Below are positions 20,532 through 29,170 of a stretch of 64,000 nt of DNA, piece by piece. The notes under the pieces are model-generated. The model was given only the letters and a program-made list of their open reading frames with translations, did not search any database and was not told the origin of the DNA. Within the stretch, counting starts at the first letter, position 1. Each line of letters begins with the position of its first letter. Location: the NCBI GenBank assembly GCA_025890175.1, contig JANPYM010000016.1:186001-250000 (forward strand). The letters run 5' to 3'. The translations under genes and the position numbers were made by a program. Source of the DNA: Ciborinia camelliae. Taxonomy: Eukaryota; Ascomycota; Leotiomycetes; Helotiales; Sclerotiniaceae.

Positions 20532-21764
20532 ATGGCCAGCCCCGATGCATCCAGTGCCCCATCTCCCAATCCATTTTTATCCTATGGAAGTCCGTCGGGG
20601 ACCTCGAGTCCCGACATCGATACATCCATCCCATCACTCTCATCGGTGTCTTTCATGCGATCGTTCAAGAGCTGTCCCGCGTCCCCCACGCTCATTGGCA
20701 TTTCAGAGGAGGTTGAAGTTCGCAGATTTGTCAAGGTGACTCCGACGATGAAGGTCATGGGCAAAGGCAACGGCTTGGAAGTTACCTCCTTGACTCCATG
20801 TGAGGCTGGCCCTGAATTGGTCGATACTTCAACTCCTGCGAAAGAATTTGAAATTGGTATTTTGGTTTCCTTGGAGGTTTGCTTGTTTGAGCTAACATTT
20901 CATTGCCTAGATACTACTCAAATCGACAAAAAACTCGAAATGATGGTGACGCGCTCTGCCAGTCAAGGACCCTTTTCTACTCGAAGCAAAAGGTCAAAGG
21001 TCAAAGCATACAAACCCAGAAGATCTCCAGGGCATAAAGAGGGACGCAAATTGAAGCAGTTGATCGAAAATGAGAATGATGACAGTTCTGAAGATGCATC
21101 GGTCGAGCCACAATCCTACGGTGAAGCTTACACGGAATTTAGTACGGCACAATCATCACCAGTGAGGTGTCTATCTGTAGCTGGTATACTCGACATGGAC
21201 GGTCTGTACGACAATAAGCCTCAGTTTTCCCCTGGAACGGCCATTCAAGACTTTGCTGCGTTACCCGATCATCTTCGAGGTCCTTGCTTTGAAGTGAGTC
21301 CGAGAACTAGCATTTTGGATGGTCCGACTGCTCTTTCTAACTTGGACAAACTTTGGTGTATGAACAAGAAAGATTCCTGTGTGGAATCCTCGCTCATGAG
21401 ACCCCTCGAAGCAGTGCAAGAAGGATCGCCAGAAACGTTGCCTAATGTAGCGGAAAATAGAATGGAACAATCGGATGGGCCCGCACCTGTTCCCGCCATT
21501 AAACCAAACGTTGGTGGTGATTCTCCAGTTCCAGAGTTACCCGTCGATCCGCTTGAAAAGGAAAAAAAGGGCTCAAAGCGCACACATAGGGCTATCAACA
21601 AGTTTCGAGTGGGCGTAAGAAAAGGCAGATATCGTTGCCTAAGAACACCAGTACTTGTGGTATTGGTAGGAAAGGAGATGTCAAAGCCAACCAAAATGGC
21701 CATTGAAAATATTGCAAGCGGACTTCCTTCAGGGCTTGGTGATGTAAAGCCCCTCCCCGAGTGA
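20532..21764 (+). CDS. Orphan Ser/Pro-rich basic protein of unknown function
   Basis: I do not recognise this gene. Two exons are likely: 20532-20856 and 20911-21764 (392 residues). The 54-nt intron has a GTATTT donor, GCTAAC branch box and CCTAG acceptor, and is read as EFEI joined to DTTQIDKKLE. Because 54 is a multiple of three and the intron has no stop, retention would keep the frame and add an 18-residue hydrophobic stretch. The start context is good. The protein is Ser/Pro-rich and probably disordered. It has a short PFLSYGSPSGTSSPD segment near the N-terminus, a basic patch after the intron (RSKRSKVKAYKPRRS) and a second basic patch near the end (KRTHRAINKFRVGVRKGRYR), either of which could be nuclear-targeting. 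No membrane span or enzyme motif is visible in the spliced form. Confidence 0.6.
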   Translation: MASPDASSAPSPNPFLSYGSPSGTSSPDIDTSIPSLSSVSFMRSFKSCPASPTLIGISEEVEVRRFVKVTPTMKVMGKGNGLEVTSLTPCEAGPELVDTSTPAKEFEIGILVSLEVCLFELTFHCLDTTQIDKKLEMMVTRSASQGPFSTRSKRSKVKAYKPRRSPGHKEGRKLKQLIENENDDSSEDASVEPQSYGEAYTEFSTAQSSPVRCLSVAGILDMDGLYDNKPQFSPGTAIQDFAALPDHLRGPCFEVSPRTSILDGPTALSNLDKLWCMNKKDSCVESSLMRPLEAVQEGSPETLPNVAENRMEQSDGPAPVPAIKPNVGGDSPVPELPVDPLEKEKKGSKRTHRAINKFRVGVRKGRYRCLRTPVLVVLVGKEMSKPTKMAIENIASGLPSGLGDVKPLPE

Positions 21765-22737
21765 CAACGAAAGATGTCTTTGAGTTTGAGAGCTAAATTC
21801 AACAAGGTGGAACAAACTCTCTACCCCCCGGCTACAGTTTCGTCACTTGACCAAGTCTTGCCTGATCCTGAGTCAGACTATGATTACTGTCACGATTGTG
21901 GAAATTAGAATGGGAGTTTGAAAGGTGGTTTGCAAGAAGGAATGACCTGCTAGAATGGATATTATCATACACACCCTAATACAAGAAAATTCTCAAACCT
22001 AGTCAACAACCCTTTAATGATGGTCTGTGAAAATTTCTGGAAATGTGAATTGAGATGTCTCTGGTGAACTTATATCATGTAACCTTACCTGTTGAATAAG
22101 GCTCGGCGGCGACATACAGAAATTGAAGTTGTTAACTTGATTAGTTGACAATTTCCTCTGTGAAGAGTGACCGAGTATGTAAAGAGGGAGAAACCAAATT
22201 GCTTCAAAAGGTATCACCTATGTATAAAACTTTCGAGACTGCACAATCTTGTTGTTCTCGGGATTGTAACAGTATCTCATCTGAATCTTTAATACTCCTC
22301 GTCTTGTTCAGTACATGATGCACAAGAGGGCCAACGGATGCTTAGGTATTGACGATGCAAGATCATGAAGGTAAACTCCCCAGCAAATTGATAACTTTGG
22401 AGGTGATTATATTATTGTAGGTAGTGTTGTATTATTTTCTATATAGAAGCATGATGATAAATGTAGGTAGAATTCGAGTCAAACGATTTGGTTCACTCCG
22501 TCCCAATCCAAACAAACGCACCCACTCCACTCCACTCCACTCCACCACCCCCACAATAACCATCCCACGCACCAATCCCAGCAATCCCTTCCCACCCACG
22601 CACCCACCGACCCGCACCCACCCGCACCCCACCGCTCCCCTGCAAAAAAAATGCAAAAAAAAACCCCAGCCACCACGCACGCACGCGCATCCCAATAAAT
22701 GTTCAAAAAGCGTCGCTTGGTCAAACAAACATGCCAA
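21765..22737. other. Intergenic, no gene seen
   Basis: Downstream flank of the orphan gene and upstream flank of the tRNA-Ile locus. It is low-complexity on the right, with an (ACTCC)n run near 22520-22545 and a C/A-rich stretch to 22680, which produces long but meaningless frames on both strands. Confidence 0.5.
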
Positions 22738-22929
22738 ACTCCAGTGACGCGTAAGTCCCTGCCCTCATTCCAAAAATGAAGGTTCCCTCCTTCGGCATCT
22801 ATCAGTTACATATGCTAATGGTGATTGATATCTAGAGTGGTTAGCGTGTCGTTCTTATACTATTCCTCCATCCCAGGGGATTAATATGATGTTATGCGAA
22901 AGTCGTGGGTTCGACACCCACCTGGAGTA
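22738..22929 (+). tRNA. tRNA-Ile(UAU) with an anticodon-loop intron and an 85-nt D-loop interruption
   Basis: The acceptor stem 22738-22744 (ACTCCAG) pairs 7/7 with 22922-22928 (CTGGAGT), followed by the discriminator A22929. TG (22745-22746) and the D-stem ACGC (22747-22750) follow; the D-stem partner GCGT is at 22844-22847. Between them lie 22751-22835 (GTAAGT...GCTAAT...CTAG), then a normal D-loop AGTGGTTA. The anticodon arm starts TCGTT-CT-TAT-A at 22849-22859. It resumes as A-TGCGA at 22894-22899 after a roughly 34-nt intron at the canonical 37/38 site, and that intron contains an ATA that can pair with the anticodon. The variable loop is AAGTC. The T-arm is GTGGG-TTCGACA-CCCAC (22905-22921) with an intact B box. 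A T-run terminator starts at 22962. The anticodon stem has one T-T mismatch and one G-U. The A box is split by the D-loop insert. It may be functional only if the insert is removed, or it may be a pseudogene. Confidence 0.72.
22751..22835 (+). other. Spliceosomal-like GT-AG insertion inside the tRNA-Ile D-loop
   Basis: An 85-nt insert with GTAAGT at its 5' end, a GCTAAT branch-like box about 17 nt before the 3' end, and a CTAG 3' end. This is the same signal set as the protein-gene introns in this window. A small hairpin (ATG-AAGG / CCTT-CGG-CAT with a 3-nt bulge) lies in the middle. Removing exactly this segment restores a standard 8-nt D-loop. Confidence 0.65.
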
Positions 22930-23857
22930 TCAATTCCAGTTGACACAACAAACCGGTTTACTTTTTTTTTTGTTTTTTTTGTTTTGGGGAATTTTTTGGT
23001 TGGGGGTGCGGGTGGTGCTGTGGTTTTTTGGTTTTGCTGGTTTGGTTTGGTTTGGTGCGGGTGCAGGTGGGTTTCTAATGGTGCCCTTTTGGGGTTCAAA
23101 CTCGGATTGCCATAGACTTGGGTTCAGCTGTACGTACGTGTCGGGACGGGATCCGCTTCCGGAGGATTCTTCCACATCCATGTGTCGGGTACTTCTGATC
23201 AGAGCTTCAAACTACGTGCTCAGCTATTTTATTAACAGATTCAAGCTTGCCGGATATTATTTCTCGACATAATCCTCACGCCTATAGAAATCCCGACTGC
23301 CGTATCTAATCTATTCAAGGGACTTATTACATGTCTGTCTGTCGGTAGGTATCATGGAAATTCCATTCGGATTGCAAAGAGTGAAGATCCATCCGGGTAT
23401 ACGACATTTGGAAACCCATTCTATAATATGTCGTAAATGGTTTAAAAGATGTGAATAATTCTACCATCTGCCTCTACGTAGGTACGGTAGGTAGGTAGGT
23501 ACGAATACCTAGCTTCCATTTGCTCAGATGTCATAAATTCATGTATGATCAGATTGCCCGAGGTGATCCAATCAAAGTGAGTAGCTGATACCCTCAAATT
23601 CATATGAATCTCACTCCAGTGCACTTTTCTATTTCCAAACCGACTCTCTAACGTACGTTTATCAATCTTGCAAGACCCGTGTTCCTCCATCTACTGCGCT
23701 TCTTTGTTTCTTTCTTTCACCAACGGATGTTATTATTATTAGCAGGACTCGCGCCCCCCAATATCTCTACCAGGCATGAATCTCTCATCCTCCGTAAAAC
23801 CTCTCATTCCATTCCATGCATCCCCTAAACTCCATGGTTTCTTCTTCGTCCAAACTC
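22930..23857. other. Intergenic, no further gene seen
   Basis: T- and G-rich stretch (about 22960-23080) then unique spacer to the 3' end of the copper transporter gene. A (GTAG)n tract lies near 23480-23500. No coding or RNA gene was recognised apart from the tRNA terminator. Confidence 0.5.
22962..22971 (+). terminator. Pol III terminator T-run downstream of tRNA-Ile
   Basis: Ten consecutive T residues beginning 33 nt after the discriminator base, followed by further T-rich sequence. Enough for RNA polymerase III release, leaving a fairly long 3' trailer. Confidence 0.55.
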
Positions 23858-24699
23858 TCAATGGCAGGCCCCCACCTTCTCAGCCGAAGTATTCTTTCCA
23901 AAGAACAAGAATCCCACAAATGCACCCACCCCCACCGCAATCATAACCCATCCATTATATGTCATGAAAAGTAACCTTTGGATTCCATTAGTACGCATAA
24001 CCCACACAGGACAGGATAAGATAGGATAGAGAGAGAAATGGGGGGAAAAACTTACATCAACATGAAGGCGTAAAAGTATTGGAAAGCATAGATGGCCGCC
24101 TTGATCATATGGGCCCTCTGACCCACCTCTTCCTGATTGCGTCCTGCCCAGAGAAACGGCGTGTTTTCAGTAACGTCATCCACTTAAGCCGCGCACGGCA
24201 TGCAGTCTCAGCTTTTCATTCCACGGGTCCGGTATGAAAGTCGAGGAAAGAGGGAAGAAGGGGAGGAGAGGAGATGGATAAAAAGCAAGGTAAGCAAGGA
24301 AGGGAGAAAACATACGAGATACAGCGCCCTGTTGTTTCTCAACCCAAGATTCATACCGACGCGCCAAGTTGCGAATGCCCTCGTACCCGGCCGTGATCGC
24401 GATGACCGCCAGCAGGGAAATGATGAGCGAGATCGTGGATCGGACGTGCCACCAGTGGAAGATGATGCAGAGATTCTTCGTGTCCCAGGTGAAGAGCATC
24501 TGTGATTGGATGGGGCGTTAGTGATGTGAGTGAGGGTTCGCGGGAGTATTCAATTCAATATGCGAATGTGAATGTGAATGTGAATGTGAATGCATGGGAG
24601 ACGAACGTTCATGTTGCATCGATCTCCTCCCATATCCATCCCCATATCGTGATGCATACTGTGATCCATATGCGAGTGATCCATGTGCGAATGATCCAT
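23858..24699 (-). CDS. Ctr-family copper transporter
   Basis: Four exons (24699-24607, 24499-24316, 24143-24056, 23975-23858) give 160 residues, the usual size for SLC31/Ctr copper(I) importers. The extracellular N-terminus is rich in Met and His: MDHSH is repeated, then MHHDMGMDMGG, followed by CNMNMLFTWDTKNLCI leading into TM1. TM2 has the copper-path M-x3-M motif (MLMLLFM) and TM3 has the helix-packing G-x3-G (GAFVG). Trimeric members form the plasma-membrane or vacuolar copper pore. Each junction is in phase. The first intron (GTTCGT donor, 107 nt) carries a GAATGT microsatellite. The last has a TACTAAT branch box and AAAG acceptor. I saw no Mac1-type TTTGCTCA box in the upstream spacer. 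Confidence 0.92.
24564..24593. repeat. GAATGT microsatellite inside the copper transporter intron
   Basis: Four exact GAATGT units plus a GAATGC unit, located within intron 1 of the Ctr gene, so length changes would not alter the protein. Confidence 0.85.
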
Positions 24700-25370
24700 T
24701 TTTGGAATTTGAATTTGGAGGTTCTTGTTATTGAAATGTGACGTTGGGTGATGTATTGTATTGTATTGTATGTAGCAGGTGTAGTGAAGATGTAAACCTT
24801 TAAGACGAGGGTAAACGAGGGTCCGTGAAGTTTGAATGAATGAATCAACGGGCGGGAATAGGTATGATTAATAAATACCTACCTACCTAGGTAAATAATG
24901 GCGAGGGATATTACAGGTAGGTAAACTCAAAATCTACAAAATATACCTACCTAAATACTACCAGGTACCTACCTACCTACCTACCTATATATATATATAC
25001 CTAGCTTTCGGAGCGCAATCAATTGAGTCCAAGGTGTTACTGCCGTGATTCCTTCATATTTGCACCAATTATCGAAGCTTACGAGTCGATAGTCCCCTGC
25101 AGGGCTATTTTACCTTCTCAAATGCGCGCATCCACCCCCATCTGATTACTGTCAATCGATGTTCTTTCTTTTATCGGGCGACGCACGGACACCGTCGTTG
25201 CAGAAAGATAAGGCATACCGCACCGCCTTTATTCTGCCGCATGCGGTTCTATCGGATAATAGATAGATAGTGAAGTGAAGTGAGGAGGAGAGAAGAGGGG
25301 TCGACGAGATAAATAAATGCAAGTCCAAAGATAATACGAGAAGAATCTACAAGCAGATAATTTTCCCAAG
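24700..25370. promoter_or_regulatory. Divergent intergenic region between the Ctr transporter and 3-HAO
   Basis: 671-bp shared upstream region of two divergent genes. It contains several CTAC/GTAG runs (24870-24895, 24960-24985), a TATAT tract near 24987-25000 and GTGAAGTGAAGTGAGGAG purine repeats near 25270-25300. No recognised transcription-factor site. Confidence 0.5.
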
Positions 25371-26119
25371 ATGCTCAGCAGTCCTCTAAATCTGCCGAAG
25401 TGGTAAGAGTTTCATTGATATAGTCAGGGAGATCGATCTACCGATCGCTTCTAACTAACGGTACCTATCTCTAGGCTCGAAGAGAACTCTCATCTCTTGA
25501 AGCCTCCGATTAATAATTACTGCGTTTATAACAAAGATGTGACGGTCATGGTATGAATCCTATCTTCCATCTTCCCTCATATTCATATTCATATTCATAT
25601 TTATACCTCTTCCTATTCAAATCAAATCAAATCCAACCAAACCAAACCGCCCAGCCCTTAAAGAACCAAATCTAAGCTCCACAGATCGTAGGAGGACCCA
25701 ATGCACGAACCGACTACCACATCAACGAGACGGCCGAATGGTTCTACCAATACCGGGGCGCCATGATGCTGAAAGTAGTCGACGAAGGCGAGTTCAAAGA
25801 TATAATCATCAGAGAAGGAGACATGTTTCTGCTGCCGCCGCATACGCCGCACAACCCCGTGCGATTCGCCAACACGGTGGGCATCGTCCTGGAGCAACCC
25901 CGACCCAAGGGTTCGTTGGATAGGCTGAGGTGGTATTGTACACATTGTCGCGAGGTGGTCGAGGAAGCCGCGTTTCACTGTACGGATCTGGGCACGCAGA
26001 TCAAGGAGGCGGTGAATAGCTTCAAGGAGAGTGAGGAGAGGAGGAAATGTAAGAAATGCGGGACGGTTGCGGATTCGGCGCCTCCGCCGGGATCTATCAA
26101 GGATCCAAATCTTGCTTGA
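25371..26119 (+). CDS. BNA1: 3-hydroxyanthranilate 3,4-dioxygenase
   Basis: Three exons (25371-25402, 25475-25550, 25685-26119) give 180 residues. The enzyme opens the ring of 3-hydroxyanthranilate to 2-amino-3-carboxymuconate semialdehyde in the kynurenine route to quinolinate and NAD. It is a one-cupin non-heme Fe(II) dioxygenase. The likely iron ligands are H48 and E54 in [16 protein letters not shown] and H91 in [13 protein letters not shown] second, rubredoxin-like metal site is formed by C120 and C123 (WYCTHC) and C157 and C160 (KCKKC), as in fungal and bacterial short-form enzymes. N-terminal residues PLNLPKWLEEN and the [10 protein letters not shown] segment are also typical. The first exon is only 32 nt. 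Cytosolic by family. Converges on an FAH-family gene 120 bp away. Confidence 0.95.
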
Positions 26120-26241
26120 TCAATTGATGAGAAGAAAATAATGAATGAAGTTCCTTTCTTTTGAATGAAACCTAGACGCAAACTCCTCGTGCGTATTGTC
26201 GGGTATCCTGATATATGCTCTATCCTATATACATAGTTTTC

Positions 26242-27133
26242 TCAAGTCTCCTTGAATTCATATGTACTCGTCGATTCTTCAACCGCCACTTCGATCTTCC
26301 CTTCTGCTAGCTCCTTGCCCCCAACACTGATGCCGACCCTCATGACATCTCCCGGTTTTACGGGTCCCACCCCCTTGGGCGTACCAGTCAAGACAATATC
26401 TCCCTTTTCCAAAGTCATCACCTTGGAGATATCACTCAAGATTCTAGGGATTCGGAACAACATCAATTCCGTCGAATCCTTTTGTCGGTGCTCGTTATTG
26501 ACCGTGAGCCACACCTCGGCCTGATGCGGATCCGGAATTTGGGACTTGGAAATGATGTTGCTCATGGGGAGAAAGGTATCGAATCCCTTTGCAATATCCC
26601 ATGGAAGTCCCTTCTTCTTGGCTTCGTTTTGGACGTTGCGAGCCGTCATATCGATGCTCATTGCGTAGCCTATGTGATTCGATAATTAGAAATAGGATCG
26701 AGTCATTTCGGTTGAGAGAACGCACTTTCGATAGAATCATAAGCCTCCTTTTCATTTTCCGCCTCGAGATTCTTGACCTGCTTTCCCATGATCAAAGCCA
26801 ATTCCACTTCATAATGGAGATCTACGCCTTTGGGTTGAACGACAGCTCCGGCATTGGGAGGAAGGATTGAAGATGTTGGTTTGAGAAAGAAGAATGGTTG
26901 CTTGGGCTTGCTATTGTTCAACTCAGTGATGTGATCTCTGTTTTCAATCCATTAGCCACGTTAGATACTTTGCACATACTCAATTGGAGAATATAAGAAG
27001 CAATGCATGCATGATTGGGCAGAAAGAGGGGTGGGGGGTAAACATACGCGTAATTCCTCCCGATACATACAACTTTTGAAGCGCTCTTGAAGGGAGACAC
27101 GGTGGCAATCCCACGACGGAAGATTAACGACAT
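26242..27133 (-). CDS. Fumarylacetoacetate hydrolase family protein (FAHD1-like acylpyruvase/oxaloacetate decarboxylase)
   Basis: Three exons (27133-27048, 26937-26726, 26669-26242) give 241 residues. The N-terminus (MSLIFRRGIATVSPFKSASK) looks like a mitochondrial presequence. The FAH fold is clear from VCIGRNYADHITELNN, FFFLKPTSSILPP, the metal-binding HYEVELALIMGK, SYAMSIDMTARNVQ, GFDTFLPMSNII and TGTPKGVGPVKPGD. Size and motif order match FAHD1, a mitochondrial Mg-dependent enzyme that hydrolyses acylpyruvates and decarboxylates oxaloacetate. True fumarylacetoacetase is longer. Intron 2 has a GTGCGT donor, and exon 3 begins with GCTACGCAATG completing the SYAM codon set. It is convergent with 3-hydroxyanthranilate dioxygenase; a metabolic link is possible but not shown. 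Confidence 0.92.
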
Positions 27134-27460
27134 ACTGAAAGAAGGTGTATACGAATTTCCCCCAAAAATTATGTACAATATCGAAGGTGTGGTCACTCAA
27201 GCTCAAGTAAGAGAGCAATTCATGTGGAGAGATCTTAACCTTATTTTATGTTCCCCTGCAGTGGGGAACCCCACTCGGGTGTACGTGGAAAGAGCTTCGC
27301 GGAAGCTCTGCTCGGTACCGAGAGTTTTAATGATCTACTGTACGTACTGCTCCGTAGATAGGTAATTGTAGATATCCATGGATGTATGGTAGATACCTAC
27401 CTAGGTATGCTTTCAGTTGTTGAATTGATTTGAACCTTTACATTCATGATAAGTCTTACA

Positions 27461-28239
27461 TCAAAAATAACTACCCGCATGGGATTCTCCAAGCCTTCCG
27501 CCAGAACCCCTTCCCCTCTCCTTCAATCTCCTTTCCGCTTGTTCGGTTAATGCTTTATCAACCCTCTCCTGTGATATTCTCAATCCCCTGGTACAATTTT
27601 TCTCTAGCCTGTCTAGATTTTTGTAATATATCAGTATTTTCTTCGCGCGTTTAAACTCTGGATCTTGCTGTAATATAATCCGTTAGCTATCTTTCTATGA
27701 TGATGAAATAACCAAGAACATACGCCGTTACTTATCCTTCTCAACAGACGCATTTCTCGGCCAATCATCTTGGATTCTTCGGTTTCTGGGAGATCATCTG
27801 AGAGAATATATGAGTGTTTCCTGAGGGGAGGAGGAGGTGGTGATGGTGATGAAGAGGACGATTGGCTGCCCGAGGAAGGTTTTGGGGTTTGGGATATACG
27901 ACGGCCGAGCCTGTCAAACTTCTGCGGTGGTGTTATATGTATTGAGGTTTTCCTTTCGTGACTATTGGCTGGAATGGTGGAGAGGGTGCGTAAAAAGGAG
28001 AGGGCGGCTAGAGGTGGCTGTAGGTAAGACTGGTTAATACGTATACTTGGGGAAGATATTGGGTAATTTAGGTGGGGATGAGAATACAACATGATGATTT
28101 GGCGTGCGGATTGAGGGGTATGCAGAGAGATATAGACAAGGGATTTATGGAGACGAACTGCTTGTTTAAGGACATTTAGATCAGCGAGAACTTGTGCCAT
28201 CTGTAATTTTGGTGGTGATGGAATCGATGATGAATCCAT
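27461..28239 (-). CDS. Orphan protein with basic C-terminal helix, possibly mitochondrial
   Basis: Not a family I recognise. Two exons, 28239-27724 and 27667-27461, give 240 residues. The intron is convincing (GTATGT donor, GCTAAC branch box, TTACAG acceptor). Removing it extends the protein by 68 coherent residues (QDPEFKRAKKILIYYKNLD, then LRISQERVDKALTEQAERR). The N-terminal half is poor in acidic residues and has a Ser/Arg segment SFLRTLSTIPANSHERKT, which could be a late mitochondrial presequence if translation starts at an internal Met. The middle is a Ser/Pro linker with a run of prolines. The C-terminal third is highly charged and likely helical. Real gene status is supported by frame continuity across the intron, not by similarity. 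Confidence 0.55.
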
Positions 28240-28499
28240 GCTGAATAAAATAATCGATTCGATATGGTGTAGAAGAATAGATTAGATTATATATTATAAT
28301 TGTATTATGGACTCGAGTATACTAGGTAATTACCTAGGTAGCCTTGTAGTAGTGTGCGAGATGGCAAGATGATGAAGTACGATGGATGTTTAATGGTGGA
28401 CCGTTTGTCCAAGGTTAGCTCTTAATCGAGAAATGCCTTCTCGGTTATCTCGGTTATCTCGGTTATGTTACCTCCACTGCCGGTTGATGACTTTCATCC

Positions 28500-29170
28500 C
28501 AATGCAAAACAACATCAACAACATTATATAATAAACAAGCTTTATCTTCGGCCCCTCAATGCCGGAAAATCAATTCGCTTTGTTGCGCTTCTCAAATTGT
28601 TTTTCTAAACAGCATTTTAGGACTTACGTCACAACTTGTTTGCCGAAAGCTATCAAATATTCAATTTGATAATAATAAAACTATATACATACAATACATA
28701 CAAAATCTAAGCCCCCACAAACATACCGGCCCTAGTAGCCCCCCCCCTCTCATTTTCCACTATTCTAAGGAACAATTAATAAATATCGTCACCATTGAAA
28801 GATAAATTTATAAAAGCATATCAAAATGAAAATAAGCGTTAATAAAATATAAACAAAATAAAAAGAAAACGCAATTATAATAAATCAATCATATTAATCA
28901 CACATCAAAAAAATATTAATATTCAATTTTATATAATTTTTGAATTACGAATTTTTAAACATATTAAATTATATTATTGAATAAATAAAATGATTTTTTT
29001 TAATTTTATATTTTTTAATTTCATTTTATTTATTGTAAAAAAAAGTGTATTAATTTCAAAGGATTTTCGAGGCATTACACATAATATTTCAGAATAATAT
29101 TCCAATATCGTGTACGATCCACTGCATTATAAGAGTGTTTTATAATATAAAATGTTAGATTCTTTATTTT
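28500..29170. other. AT-rich island
   Basis: Long stretch in which A and T greatly predominate, with TAATAAAT-type words and no coding potential, bounded by normal-composition DNA. In Sclerotiniaceae and other ascomycetes, blocks like this are often transposon remains degraded by repeat-induced point mutation. Origin is inferred; no transposon protein remnant was recognised. Confidence 0.5.

Noticed and set aside
22424..22747. Pro/Thr/His-rich plus-strand frame and Gly/Val-rich minus-strand frames
   Set aside because: C/A-biased low complexity leaves several frames open on both strands; no start context, intron signal or family similarity.
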